Shown: positions 1 to 8,415, counted from the first letter of the stretch. The stretch is 64,000 nucleotides of DNA from Ruminococcaceae bacterium AM07-15 (GCA_003477405.1 QUDE01000001.1:1-64000), one strand, 5' to 3'. A program made the numbers and translations. The notes: generated by a model from the sequence alone, not told the origin.

Positions 1-148
1 GAGCAGGTGCTGCGGCCGGTGCCGGAGCGGGTGCTGCCGGAGCGGCGGCTACCACCACGGGAGCGTCGGTGACGCTTTCCAGAATGGCCTCGCCCTTTTC
101 CACCAGGACTTCATAATTCTTGCCGTTGAGTGTGACGATGTATTTCAT
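1..148 (-). CDS. Biotinyl carrier subunit of a biotin-dependent decarboxylase (partial, N-terminus only)
   Basis: Only the first 49 codons are in the window; the gene runs off the left edge. The product begins MKYIVTLNGKNYEV, the beta-strand start typical of biotin carrier proteins of glutaconyl-CoA, methylmalonyl-CoA or oxaloacetate decarboxylases. It then enters an Ala/Pro-rich flexible linker from about residue 33. The biotinylated MKM lysine should lie further on and is not visible. The start follows a GGAGG-type site. It lies 17 bp downstream of the OadG-like gene and is the third gene of the same minus-strand operon. Which acid is decarboxylated cannot be told from this fragment. Confidence 0.8.
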   Translation of the reverse strand, partial: MKYIVTLNGKNYEVLVEKGEAILESVTDAPVVVAAAPAAPAPAPAAAPA

Positions 149-165
149 TTGCTCTTGTTCCTCCC

Positions 166-546
166 TTAGTCGATGGGCCGGATGGAGATGAACCGCAGGG
201 TGTTCAGCGGCTCGCCCCTCTGGTCGGCTACGATGGCCCTGATCATGGCAGCGTCTTTGTCGTCCACAGTGGTCAGGTCACATTCCCCGCGGGACTGCGT
301 AACGGGGATGGGTTTGCCCTGGGGCTTGGGGGGCTCCTGGGGCTTGGGAGCCGGGGCGGGGGCCGCAGGCTCTGCCTTGGCGGGGGCGTTGTCCTCCTGG
401 GAAATGCGGGCCACGATCTTGGACATGATGGCGATGATCACGGCCAGAAGGGCCAGAACAGCCATAACCACTACAATGCCCAGACCAGCGGTGACCAGAG
501 CTTCGCCCACCGACATTTCCGTGATGGCCAAAACGATGTTTGTCAT
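166..546 (-). CDS. OadG-type gamma subunit of a sodium-pump decarboxylase
   Basis: A 126-residue protein with one N-terminal membrane helix (about residues 16-42, rich in Val/Ala/Ile), then a Pro/Ala-rich hinge (about 53-80) and a short acidic C-terminal domain. This is the layout of the OAD_gamma family, which anchors the carboxyltransferase and biotin carrier to the membrane sodium pump. It lies 12 bp downstream of the carboxyltransferase gene and 17 bp upstream of the biotin carrier, so it is co-transcribed with both. The membrane beta subunit (the actual Na+ pump) is not in the window and presumably lies beyond the left edge. Confidence 0.8.
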   Translation of the reverse strand: MTNIVLAITEMSVGEALVTAGLGIVVVMAVLALLAVIIAIMSKIVARISQEDNAPAKAEPAAPAPAPKPQEPPKPQGKPIPVTQSRGECDLTTVDDKDAAMIRAIVADQRGEPLNTLRFISIRPID

Positions 547-558
547 ACCGCTGCCTCC

Positions 559-1938
559 TTAGTCCACTTTGCGGATCTGATAGGAGACGGTGTTGTGTTC
601 CCGCTCCTCGCGCTCTTTGAAGAACTTCTCGGCGATCTGGGGGAAGGCCACATAGGACAGCACATCCTCATCGCTGCGGGCCAGGTCACCGATCTCCTTC
701 TTGGCCTTTTCAAAGCCGGGCTCCAGGGTGTCGGCAAAGCGGCACTCCAGGGGCTTTTCATCCCCCAGCACCTTCTTGACCAGCTCGGCGTTCAGTTCGC
801 CGGGAGCTCTGCCGTATTCGCCGCGGATGTAGGCCTTGATCTCTTTGGTGATGTTCTTATACCGCTGGCCGGAGAGCACATTGTTGGCCGCCTGCACGCC
901 CACCATCTGGCTGGAGGGGGTGACCAGGGGCGGATAACCCAGGTCAGCACGGACTCTGGGGGTTTCTTCCAGAACCTCCTGGAGACGGTCCAGAGCGTTC
1001 TGAGCCTTCAGCTGAGCGATCAGGTTGGACAGCATGCCGCCGGGCACCTGATAGGTCAGGGAGTCGGGATCGGTGCCCATGACCACCGGGTTGAGCAGGC
1101 CGGTTTCCAGAGCCTTGTCCCGGATGGGGCGGAAGAAGTCGTTGATCTCTTTCAGCACATCCTCATTCAGGCCGGCGTCATAGCCAAACTGCTTGAGGGT
1201 GTAGTTCATGGACTCTGTGGGGGGCTGAGAAGTGCCGCCGGACATGCAGGCGATGGCGCAGTCGATGGTGGTAGCGCCGGCTTCGATGGCCTTCAGATAG
1301 GTCATGGGGCCCAGGCCGGTGGTGCAGTGGGTGTGAACCACGATGGGCAGCTTGACGGCTTCCTTCACCGCCTTGACCAGGTCATAGGCCTCCTTGGGAG
1401 ACATGATGCCGGCCATATCCTTGATGCAGATGCTGTGGCAGCCCATCTTCTCCAGCTGACGGGCCAGGTTCACGAAGTTTTCCGGGGTGTGGATGGGGCT
1501 GGTGGTGTAGCACAGGGTGCCCTGGACATGGGCGCCGGCCTTGATGGCCTCGTCCACCGCCACTTCGATGTTCCGCAGGTCATTGAGGGCGTCGAAGATG
1601 CGGATGATGTCGATGCCATTTTCCACGCTCTTGCGCACAAAAGCCCGGACGATGTCATCGGGATAGTGCTTGTAGCCCAGCAGGTTCTGGCCACGCAGCA
1701 ACATCTGCAACTTGGTGTTCTTTACCACTTTGCGGATCTTGCGCAGGCGCTCCCAGGGATCTTCATGCAGGTAGCGCAGGCAGGAATCGAAGGTGGCGCC
1801 GCCCCAGCACTCCAGGGCATAGTAGCCGGCCTTGTCCATGGTCTCCAGGATGGGCTCAAAGTCGCTCATGGGCATGCGGGTGGCGATCAGCGACTGGTTG
1901 GCGTCCCGAAGTACCGTTTCGGTGATGTTGATTTTCAT
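559..1938 (-). CDS. oadA: Carboxyltransferase (alpha) subunit of oxaloacetate-type decarboxylase
   Basis: About 459 residues, a TIM-barrel carboxyltransferase of the OadA/pyruvate carboxylase 5S family. It transfers CO2 from a carboxylated substrate to biotin. It shows the N-terminal ETVLRDANQSLIATR segment with the metal-binding Asp, an LECWGGATFD segment, the KDMAGI motif with the carbamylated-Lys region, and the HTHCTTG metal-binding His pair. There is no biotinyl domain at the C-terminus; the carrier is the separate gene at 1-148. An upstream in-frame ATG at 1953 exists, but GGAGG lies 8 nt before the ATG at 1938, so 1938 is preferred. It is the first gene of the operon. Substrate specificity (oxaloacetate, methylmalonyl-CoA or glutaconyl-CoA) is not decided by sequence here. 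Confidence 0.88.
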   Translation of the reverse strand: MKINITETVLRDANQSLIATRMPMSDFEPILETMDKAGYYALECWGGATFDSCLRYLHEDPWERLRKIRKVVKNTKLQMLLRGQNLLGYKHYPDDIVRAFVRKSVENGIDIIRIFDALNDLRNIEVAVDEAIKAGAHVQGTLCYTTSPIHTPENFVNLARQLEKMGCHSICIKDMAGIMSPKEAYDLVKAVKEAVKLPIVVHTHCTTGLGPMTYLKAIEAGATTIDCAIACMSGGTSQPPTESMNYTLKQFGYDAGLNEDVLKEINDFFRPIRDKALETGLLNPVVMGTDPDSLTYQVPGGMLSNLIAQLKAQNALDRLQEVLEETPRVRADLGYPPLVTPSSQMVGVQAANNVLSGQRYKNITKEIKAYIRGEYGRAPGELNAELVKKVLGDEKPLECRFADTLEPGFEKAKKEIGDLARSDEDVLSYVAFPQIAEKFFKEREEREHNTVSYQIRKVD

Positions 1939-1991
1939 CTGCTTTTCCTCCATCTGATTAAAAGTGACAGATCAAAATTTCCGTTATTTTC

Positions 1992-2019
1992 ATAGTACCA
2001 TAAAATTGCTTAAAATCAA
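1992..2019 (-). promoter_or_regulatory. Predicted sigma-A promoter of the decarboxylase operon
   Basis: On the minus strand TTGATT (2019-2014), 16 bp, then TACTAT (1997-1992) preceded by TGG, about 55 bp upstream of the oadA start. Fair match only. The 1954-2425 interval is otherwise an AT-rich non-coding region between divergent genes. Confidence 0.4.
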
Positions 2020-2300
2020 AGAACATTGTTATTTTCTAAACGGATTCTAAAGAAAATGTAAAAAGGGGCCAAAGGGACTTTTTTTTCTTTTTTCTTTTTT
2101 CCCATGCTTTTCTTTCAAAAGAAAAATATGATATAATAAAAAATTATGAATATATATGACAGAAAATGGATTTCAAGACAACTTATTCCTGTTTGCCTGC
2201 TTGGAGCGATGGGAGAAAGTGCATAAAATAGCGGATGAATATCAAATAGATTTGCGCAATATAACCATGTTGGTTTGAAACAAACTGTGCAGGCCGCCAA

Positions 2301-2328
2301 TGGAATCCATGGGAAATTATGCTATAAT
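2301..2328 (+). promoter_or_regulatory. Predicted promoter of the Cys/His-repeat protein gene
   Basis: An extended -10 TGC-TATAAT (2323-2328) with a weak -35 (TGGAAT, 2301-2306, 16 bp spacing) sits about 98 bp upstream of the start codon. A second TATAAT occurs at 2346-2351 without a recognisable -35. Confidence 0.4.
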
Positions 2329-2425
2329 AAAGGATAAGAAAGTGATATAATCTGTCAGTCTATGTGATGAAACTTCAACCTTTTCCCTTTTGGAGAAGGA
2401 TTGAAAGGTGGAAGGAGGCTTTGTG

Positions 2426-2971
2426 ATGAAAAGGCAAGTGAAACGATGGCTCAGTGTGATGATGGTGGCCCTGTTGGCCTTTGTCAATATGGGAGCGGTG
2501 ATGGTAGAGCCAGTTCCCATGGAAGAAGCCGAAAAAGAGGGCCTGGTGGAATTCCGGAACAACAGCTTTTTGTGCGACACCGGCTGCGGCGGCTATTATA
2601 TGCAGCAGGGTGAGGCGGTGCTGGCCCGGGGGCTTGACCGGACAGAGGGAAATGTCCCCGCCATCATTTGCTCCTATCCCCTGGTGTGCACAACTTGCCA
2701 GAAGCACATCTGGCACCATGAACAGATCAAACTGTATCCCACAGAAATGCGGGATGGCAGCATGATGTGTGATACCGGCTGCGGCGGCCACTATGCCCAG
2801 TACGGACAAGCGGTGCTGGCTCAGGGCTTCGACCGGACGCAAAACAACGCCCCTGTGGTGTTCTGCTCCTATCCCCTGGCTTGCGAAACCTGCGGTAAGC
2901 ACATATGGAGCCATACCCAGGTGGAGTTGCCTGCGGAGCTGGTGGAAGAGGCCGCAGAGCTGATCTGGTGA
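2426..2971 (+). CDS. Exported protein with two tandem Cys/His (probable metal-binding) repeats
   Basis: A 181-residue protein of unknown function. Residues 1-26 form a signal peptide or anchor (basic MKRQVKRW start, then a hydrophobic core). Two repeats of about 65 residues follow. Repeat 1 has C50, C54, C82, C88, C91, H94, H98; repeat 2 has C115, C119, C147, C153, C156, H159, H163. Spacing is identical in both: C-x3-C-x27-C-x5-C-x2-C-x2-H-x3-H. Each repeat starts CDTGCGG and contains CSYPL and KHIW. This fits zinc or other metal sites, or disulfides after export. An earlier in-frame start at 2408 is possible, but GGAGG sits 8 nt before the ATG at 2426. It is monocistronic, ending at the terminator-repeat element. 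I do not recognise the family. Confidence 0.75.
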   Translation: MKRQVKRWLSVMMVALLAFVNMGAVMVEPVPMEEAEKEGLVEFRNNSFLCDTGCGGYYMQQGEAVLARGLDRTEGNVPAIICSYPLVCTTCQKHIWHHEQIKLYPTEMRDGSMMCDTGCGGHYAQYGQAVLAQGFDRTQNNAPVVFCSYPLACETCGKHIWSHTQVELPAELVEEAAELIW

Positions 2972-3000
2972 GCAAAAACAAACAGTAAAAAATGCATCGT

Positions 3001-3236
3001 TCAGGGCCCCGAATCTTTCGGGGCCCTGACTGTCAAAAAACCGATATAATGCAAAGAAACCGTTTGCCCTGCCCCTCATCAATTCGCAAAAACCGGCGAC
3101 CGGTGCGTCGGTTTTTGCACTTCTCAAGGGGCCAGTGTGGCCGAACGGCTGCACGCAGACCCTTGCAAAACTCGAAAAAGTGGCCTGAGCCACTTTTTCG
3201 ACACGGAGAGTCCCGAATCTTTCGGGGCTCTTTTTT
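3001..3236 (+). repeat. Structured terminator-embedded repeat, copy A (reverse orientation)
   Basis: A core of about 178 bp (3030-3207) is bracketed by two hairpins sharing CCCGAATCTTTCGGG: one at 3001-3029 with no T-tract and one at 3208-3230 followed by six Ts. The core, read on the minus strand, matches copies B (29950-30199) and C (62648-62879): a CGAAAAAGTGGC/GCCACTTTTTCG hairpin, a TGCAAGGG...GGCCCCTTGA stem, and a GCAAAAACCG/CGGTTTTTGC hairpin. The end nearest the preceding gene carries GACTGTCAAAAAA. It acts, with its distal hairpin, as terminator of the gene ending at 2971. No conserved reading frame: 1-nt indels separate the copies. Confidence 0.85.
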
Positions 3237-3246
3237 CCTTTGACCT

Positions 3247-3275
3247 TTGCCGTAGTTGACAGGATATGATACAAT
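3247..3275 (+). promoter_or_regulatory. Predicted promoter of DUF1934-argS
   Basis: TTGCCG (3247-3252), 17 bp, TACAAT (3270-3275) with a TGA extension before the -10; 54 bp upstream of the DUF1934 start, directly after the T-tract of repeat copy A. Confidence 0.5.
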
Positions 3276-3329
3276 AACATATTGTCAGTATCTATAAAAA
3301 GCCGCCTTTGGCGGGAGAGGAGGAGCGGG

Positions 3330-3749
3330 ATGAGTCGGGATGTGACGATTTTCCTCCGCAGCAGTCAGCGCTATCCCCAGCAGGAGCCGGAAGAGATGGA
3401 GCTGACGGTACATGGCAAACTCTATTTCCGGGGCGGCTCTTTCTTTGTTTCCTATGAAGAAAGCGCCATGACCGGTATGGAGGACACCCGAACCACTTTG
3501 AAAGTGGAACCAGGACGGGTGGAGATCATCCGCACGGGAAAAAACCACAGCCGTCTGTGCTTTCAGCAAGGACAGCGGCACGAAAGCCCCTACCGCACCC
3601 CTTACGGCCTTTTGCAGCTGGCCACTGTCACCCATAGCCTTACATCCCGGATGGGAGAGGACGGCGGCGCTTTGTCCATCCGCTATCAGGTGGAGCTGGA
3701 CGGGCAGCTTGCCTCAGAAAATCATTTGCAGATCGAAGTGCGCCCCTAG
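3330..3749 (+). CDS. DUF1934 (YwiB-like) beta-barrel protein
   Basis: A 139-residue protein matching the DUF1934/YwiB family, calycin-like small beta-barrels of unknown role. Family features seen are the YFRGGSFFVSYEES strand pair, the RTTLKVEPGRVEIIRTG segment and the TPYGLLQLAT turn. The ATG at 3330 is preceded by a strong GGAGAGGAGGAG site; an upstream in-frame start at 3282 has none. It sits 35 bp upstream of argS. The same ywiB-argS order is found in Bacillus and many Clostridia, so co-transcription is expected, but no functional link to arginylation is established. Confidence 0.8.
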   Translation: MSRDVTIFLRSSQRYPQQEPEEMELTVHGKLYFRGGSFFVSYEESAMTGMEDTRTTLKVEPGRVEIIRTGKNHSRLCFQQGQRHESPYRTPYGLLQLATVTHSLTSRMGEDGGALSIRYQVELDGQLASENHLQIEVRP

Positions 3750-3784
3750 ACACAGGGGAAGAATAAATTTGGAGGTTTGACCTT

Positions 3785-5476
3785 ATGAATCATGTGCTCA
3801 ACGCAAAGGAGCAGGCCCAGAGCCTGATCCTCAAAGCCTATCGGCAGGCGGCGGAAGAAGGACTGCTGCCCTCCCATCCTTTTGAGACCGCTCCGGTGGA
3901 GATCCCCAAGGATGTGAAGAACGGCGATTTCGCATCCACCTTTGCCATGCAGGCGGCAAAGCCTCTGGGCATGAATCCCCGGAAGATCGCCGAGGCCATC
4001 TGTGAGAAAGCCCAGCTGGAGGGAACCATCTTCTCCGGCCTGGAGATCGCCGGCCCTGGCTTCCTCAATCTGCGCCTGGGCCACGGTTATTTTGAAAATG
4101 TGCTGCGGGATATCCAGGAGGAAGGGAAAAATTACGGCCGCAGCCAAAATGAGAAAAAGGAAAAGATCATGGTGGAATTCGTCTCCGCCAACCCCACCGG
4201 CCCTATGCACATGGGCAATGCCCGGGGCGGCGTTCTGGGCGACAGCCTGGCGGAGGTTCTGTCCCGGGCTGGCAACGATGTGTCCCGGGAGTTCTATGTG
4301 AATGACGCTGGCAACCAGATCGAAAAATTCGCTCAGTCCCTGGAAGCCCGGTATTTTCAGATCCTGGACGGGGAAGATAATGTTCCCTTCCCCGAGGACG
4401 GCTATCACGGCGACGATATCCGGGAGCTGGCCAAGATCTTTTATGAGCAGCATGGGGATTCCTACCGGAATGTATCCCAGAAGGAGCGCCATGACGCGCT
4501 GGTGCAGTTCGGCCTGGAAAAGAACCTGGCCAAAATGCGCCGGGATCTGGAAAAGTACCGGATCACCTATGACACCTGGTTCTTTGAATCCACCCTTCAT
4601 GACTCCGGCTATGTAAAGGAGACGGTGGATCTGCTCACCCAGAAGGGCGCCACCTATGAAAGCGAAGGGGCTTTGTGGCTGCGCACCAGCGACTACGGCT
4701 GCGAAAAGGACGATGTGCTCCGCCGGGCCAACGGCTTCTATACCTATTTTGCCGCTGACATCGCCTACCATCGGAACAAGTTTGAGCAACGGGGCTTTGA
4801 TCGGGTCATCAACATCTGGGGCGCCGATCACCACGGTCATGTGGCCCGTCTGAAGGCCGCGCTGGATATCCTGGGCCTGGATGGCTCTCACCGGCTGGAG
4901 ATCGTGCTGATGCAGCTGGTGCGGCTGATGCGGGACGGCGAAGTGGTGCGTATGAGCAAGCGTACCGGCAAGGCCATCACCCTGTCCGACCTGCTGGATG
5001 AAATCTCCTGCGATGCCGCCCGTTACTTCTTCAATTCCCGGGCCGCCGACACCCACCTGGAGTTTGATCTGGGCCTGGCCGTGCGGGAGGACAACGAAAA
5101 CCCGGTGTATTATGTCCAGTATGCCCACGCCCGGGTCAAGAGCATCCTGCGGAACCTGGAGCAGGAAGGGGTGCAGTGCAGTGAGAATCCCGACCTGTCC
5201 CTGCTGAAAAGCGAAGAGGAGCTGGAACTCATCCGGGAACTGGCTCGTCTGCCCGAAGAGATCCGCCTGGCCGCCCGGGATCGGGAGCCTTCCCGCATCA
5301 ACCGGTATGTGAACAATGTGGCCGCTGCTTTCCACCGGTTCTACACCGTCAGCCGCATCCGGGATGCGGAGACAGAGGCCCTGCGGGATGCCCGGGTCTA
5401 TCTGATCCGCCAGGTGGCCACCGTCATCGAAAATGGTCTGTCGGTCTTTGGCGTCACCGCTCCCGACAAGATGTAA
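3785..5476 (+). CDS. argS: Arginyl-tRNA synthetase
   Basis: A 563-residue class I aminoacyl-tRNA synthetase that charges tRNA-Arg. The N-terminal Add-1-like domain covers about residues 1-110. The HIGH-type motif is HMGN (142-145) in ANPTGPMHMGNARGG. The KMSKS equivalent is RMSKRTG (389-395). The DALR anticodon-binding domain occupies the C-terminal 120 residues and the protein ends with the usual hydrophobic Met. Length is normal for the family. GGAGG lies 9-13 nt before the ATG. Downstream, ctpA starts after 51 bp without an obvious terminator. Confidence 0.97.
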   Translation: MNHVLNAKEQAQSLILKAYRQAAEEGLLPSHPFETAPVEIPKDVKNGDFASTFAMQAAKPLGMNPRKIAEAICEKAQLEGTIFSGLEIAGPGFLNLRLGHGYFENVLRDIQEEGKNYGRSQNEKKEKIMVEFVSANPTGPMHMGNARGGVLGDSLAEVLSRAGNDVSREFYVNDAGNQIEKFAQSLEARYFQILDGEDNVPFPEDGYHGDDIRELAKIFYEQHGDSYRNVSQKERHDALVQFGLEKNLAKMRRDLEKYRITYDTWFFESTLHDSGYVKETVDLLTQKGATYESEGALWLRTSDYGCEKDDVLRRANGFYTYFAADIAYHRNKFEQRGFDRVINIWGADHHGHVARLKAALDILGLDGSHRLEIVLMQLVRLMRDGEVVRMSKRTGKAITLSDLLDEISCDAARYFFNSRAADTHLEFDLGLAVREDNENPVYYVQYAHARVKSILRNLEQEGVQCSENPDLSLLKSEEELELIRELARLPEEIRLAARDREPSRINRYVNNVAAAFHRFYTVSRIRDAETEALRDARVYLIRQVATVIENGLSVFGVTAPDKM

Positions 5477-5527
5477 TGTAACTGTTGTTTGCCCTCTTTT
5501 GGCTTCGCCCCAGGAAAGGAAAGAAAG

Positions 5528-7087
5528 ATGAAAACCGCGAGAAAACTCACAGCGCTTTTGTGCGCTTTGGTCCTTTGTGTTTCCCTGAGCGTGCCGGCGT
5601 CGGCCTTCACGGCGGAGGAACAGTATGACAACCTGATGGCCATTGTGGATCTGATCCGCCAGGTGGCGGTGGACTCCTCCATGAGCGACGATCCGCTGGC
5701 TCGGGGCCTCAAGACCCTCTTTGAGGAAGATCCCCAGGCTTACGAAAAGCTGATGAGCAGCATGCTCAGCAGCTATGACCGGTATTCCAACTATGTGCCT
5801 GCCGGTCAGTATGATGTGAGCTATCCCTCAAACTCCAGCTATGTGGGCGTGGGTGTCACTCTGGAGCAGTACGGAGAAGATGTGCGCATCGCCGCAGTCA
5901 CCCAAGGGAGCAGCGCCCAGAAGGCCGGCATCCAGCCGGGGGATATCCTGGTGTCGGTGAACGGCACCTATACCCACGGCATGACGCTGGATCAGGTCTC
6001 TCCCCTGCTGCGGGGTGAAGAGGGCACCAAGGTCACCGTCAGCGTCCGGCGGGCCACCGGCGGCTATACCTATGTGCTGGAGCGGAAATACATCGACATT
6101 TCCAACTTCTCTTCCCGGGTGCTGGAGGACGGCATCTATTATATGAAGTGGACCCGCTTTGCCGAGACCACTTCCTATCTCCAGTTCGTCTTTGCCATTA
6201 AAGATCTGGTGGAAAACCAGTGCGGCGTGCTCATTCTGGATCTGCGGGGCAATCCCGGCGGCGAAGTGAACATGGCCCTCAACGCCCTCAACCGGTTGAT
6301 CCCCGATGAGGGAAAGAACTTCTTTGCCATCTCCAGCCGTCAGGGAGAGGACAAGAATATCGAGGTCTATAAATCCGAGGGCATGGGTCCCCGGCTCAAC
6401 AAGATCCTCATTCTGCAGGACGAAGGCAGCGCCAGCGCTTCGGAGATCGTCATCAGTTCTCTGTGCGATCTGGGTTATGCCGAAAGCGTGGGCACCACCA
6501 CCTATGGCAAGGCCCGTGGCCAGTATCATCTGGTGTTTGACGACGGTTCCGCCGTGGTCATCACCGGTCTGGAGCTGATCGCTCCCTCTACCCCGGACTA
6601 TGACGGTGTGGGCCTGGCCCCCGATCATGAGGTGGAAAATACGGTAGAGCCCCACCCTGCTGCCCAGTGCGACAAGGTGCCCGAGCGGTTCCTCAACATC
6701 ACCAACTGGTCGGAGGATACCTATAAGCTCAACTGCGCTCTGGTGGCGCTGGGCCTTCTGGACGAGAGCCAGAAAGCCGATATGTATGAGTTCGATCAGC
6801 TCACCGCCGATGCTCTGAACGCCTTCCGCGGCTATCGGGGCATTGCACCCCAGAATTATCTGGACGCCCAGACAGCGGCCCTTATCAACCAGCAGCTCAC
6901 CGACATGGCCTCTCAGCAGGTGGTGGCGGACAAGCAGCTTCAGTATGCTTTGGAGCTGGCCCGGGAATATGCCAAGCAGCCGCTGCAATACACCGTAGAT
7001 GAATACGGTAACTTTACCAATCTGACACAGACAGAGGAGACCCCTGCGCCGGAGGAAAACCAGGGCCAGGAGACTCCTGCTGCTTAA
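5528..7087 (+). CDS. S41 family C-terminal processing protease with PDZ domain
   Basis: A 519-residue exported serine protease of the CtpA/Prc family. Signal peptide residues 1-26 end in PASA-F. A PDZ domain (about 104-178) starts with YVGVGVTLEQYG. The peptidase domain contains the SASASE catalytic serine segment (301-306) and the general-base Lys328 in TTTYGK, so the Ser-Lys dyad is intact. Residues about 395-470 resemble a helical peptidoglycan-binding-like domain, followed by a Glu/Pro-rich tail. It probably cleaves envelope or secreted proteins from their C-termini. The start is set by AAAGGAAAGAAAG before the ATG at 5528. The next gene follows after 12 bp. Confidence 0.9.
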   Translation: MKTARKLTALLCALVLCVSLSVPASAFTAEEQYDNLMAIVDLIRQVAVDSSMSDDPLARGLKTLFEEDPQAYEKLMSSMLSSYDRYSNYVPAGQYDVSYPSNSSYVGVGVTLEQYGEDVRIAAVTQGSSAQKAGIQPGDILVSVNGTYTHGMTLDQVSPLLRGEEGTKVTVSVRRATGGYTYVLERKYIDISNFSSRVLEDGIYYMKWTRFAETTSYLQFVFAIKDLVENQCGVLILDLRGNPGGEVNMALNALNRLIPDEGKNFFAISSRQGEDKNIEVYKSEGMGPRLNKILILQDEGSASASEIVISSLCDLGYAESVGTTTYGKARGQYHLVFDDGSAVVITGLELIAPSTPDYDGVGLAPDHEVENTVEPHPAAQCDKVPERFLNITNWSEDTYKLNCALVALGLLDESQKADMYEFDQLTADALNAFRGYRGIAPQNYLDAQTAALINQQLTDMASQQVVADKQLQYALELAREYAKQPLQYTVDEYGNFTNLTQTEETPAPEENQGQETPAA

Positions 7088-7099
7088 AAAGGAGAGCGA

Positions 7100-8074
7100 A
7101 TGATGAAACCACTTCCCTTTTCCCTTCCGGCCCTGCTGTGCCCTCAGCCTTCTGCTGAGGGCGAGGGCGAAGATCTGCCCTGGCCGTTGCAGCGGCCCGA
7201 CCGCTTGCTCTTTTCCCTGCCGGAGCAGGAGGAGGAAGGCACCCAGCAATGGGTGGAGCAGTTCAAAGCCATCATCGGGGATGCCCAGGGGTTTGTCATG
7301 GCCGATTGCGGCATGCCGGTTCCTCAGCAGCGGGCTGCCTTGCTGGCCTGCCAGGAGAGCCCCGGGAAGCCGGCTTTTGTGGCCTGTCTCACCCTGGACG
7401 AAGAAAGTCACACCCCCGACGGCTGGGATGGGGATGCATCCCTGGTTCTGCTGCAAAGCATGGGCTGTGCAGCGGTGCTCTTCACCGCCGGCGATAAAGA
7501 GGTGATGGAAGAGCTGCCCCGCCTGTTCAGCACCTTGTGGGAGGATGCCCGGATTCCAGTGGGGGTTATTTTGCCCAAGGAAAGCGATCAGCAGCTGGTG
7601 GCCGCCTTCCCCCGGTCCTGTCTGATGATGGGCCCGGACGAAAGCGCCTGCGGCCATTTGGGAAAGCTGGGAGAAAAAACAGGGTTTTGGAAGCGGGAGC
7701 TGGTCATAGCCGACCCACCGGAGGAGGACTGGTTCATCGCTGTGTCCAATGGCCGGGATCATCTGCTGGACCCTGCCTTTGACATCGATGGGGAGCTGGA
7801 GTGCCAGGGGGACTTTACCCAGCAGCTGCTGGATCTGGAAAGCGACGGCTGCACCGCTTTGCGTCTGTTGCTGCCCGATGAAGATGCAGTGGATCTTTTT
7901 GCCGCCGAGCAGTATATGGTCAAGATGCCCATCAGTTTGTGTGCGCAGGACCCGGTGCTGCTGGAGCGGGCGCTGCGGGCCTTCTGGGGCCGGGCGGTTT
8001 ATGACGGTACCTGGCCTCTGGAAGAGGAGGATCTGTGGCCGTTGGTGAAAAAATACGGCCTGATCCTGTTGTAA
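7100..8074 (+). CDS. Degenerate MetH-like barrel protein, function unknown
   Basis: A 324-residue cytoplasmic protein. Residues about 45-175 read like the second half of a homocysteine methyltransferase barrel (FVACLTLDEES, then an SMGCAAVLFTAGD strand, then IPVGVILPKE). Residues about 215-310 read like a pterin-binding barrel tail (ALRLLLPDEDAVDLF, then MPISLCAQDPVLLERALR, then FWGRAVYDGT). The cysteines that bind zinc and homocysteine in MetH are absent: the position of the usual N-C motif reads FTAGD. So it is probably not a methyltransferase; a regulatory or structural role is possible. It sits 12 bp after ctpA and ends before the secG promoter. The family match is by eye and uncertain. 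Confidence 0.5.
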   Translation: MMKPLPFSLPALLCPQPSAEGEGEDLPWPLQRPDRLLFSLPEQEEEGTQQWVEQFKAIIGDAQGFVMADCGMPVPQQRAALLACQESPGKPAFVACLTLDEESHTPDGWDGDASLVLLQSMGCAAVLFTAGDKEVMEELPRLFSTLWEDARIPVGVILPKESDQQLVAAFPRSCLMMGPDESACGHLGKLGEKTGFWKRELVIADPPEEDWFIAVSNGRDHLLDPAFDIDGELECQGDFTQQLLDLESDGCTALRLLLPDEDAVDLFAAEQYMVKMPISLCAQDPVLLERALRAFWGRAVYDGTWPLEEEDLWPLVKKYGLILL

Positions 8075-8086
8075 TGGAAAAAGTCC

Positions 8087-8115
8087 TTGCCTTTTGCCAG
8101 GGATTGTGGTATTAT
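8087..8115 (+). promoter_or_regulatory. Predicted secG promoter
   Basis: TTGCCT (8087-8092), 17 bp, TATTAT (8110-8115), 61 bp upstream of the secG ATG. Confidence 0.55.
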
Positions 8116-8175
8116 ATTGAATGCATCGAAATCAAAGTATTTGCCATCCTATGATTGACCGGAGGTTTTTTTAGA

Positions 8176-8415
8176 ATGAGTGAGACCGTTCGCCTTGTAT
8201 TGACCATTGTCCAGGTGATTGTCAGCCTGGTGCTTATTTTGACCGTTATTTTCCAGTCCGGCAAGCAGGCCGGCCTCTCCGGTTCCATCAACGGTGTGGC
8301 CGACACCTTCTTCGGGAAGAACAAAGCCCGTTCTCTGGACGCCAAGCTGGAGCGGCTGACCACTATCACCGCCATTTGCTTTATCGTCCTCACCTTTGTC
8401 CTTACCATCCTGTAA
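8176..8415 (+). CDS. secG: Preprotein translocase subunit SecG
   Basis: A 79-residue protein with two membrane helices (about 4-25 and 58-78). Between them is the conserved SecG loop FQSGKQAGLSGSINGVADTFFGK (read as FQSGKQAGLSG then FFGK). SecG assists SecYE-SecA-driven export. The ATG at 8176 follows CCGGAGG at good spacing; the upstream in-frame start at 8155 would overlap that site. It is flanked by its own promoter and terminator. In many Firmicutes secG is followed by rnr/smpB; here it is not. Confidence 0.93.
   Translation: MSETVRLVLTIVQVIVSLVLILTVIFQSGKQAGLSGSINGVADTFFGKNKARSLDAKLERLTTITAICFIVLTFVLTIL

Noticed and set aside
3746..5335. 529-codon open frame antisense to argS
   Set aside because: Mirror of a high-GC coding strand; no ribosome site or recognisable domain. 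The same applies to long antisense frames over ctpA, ClpC, Pnp, ABC and NrdD genes.
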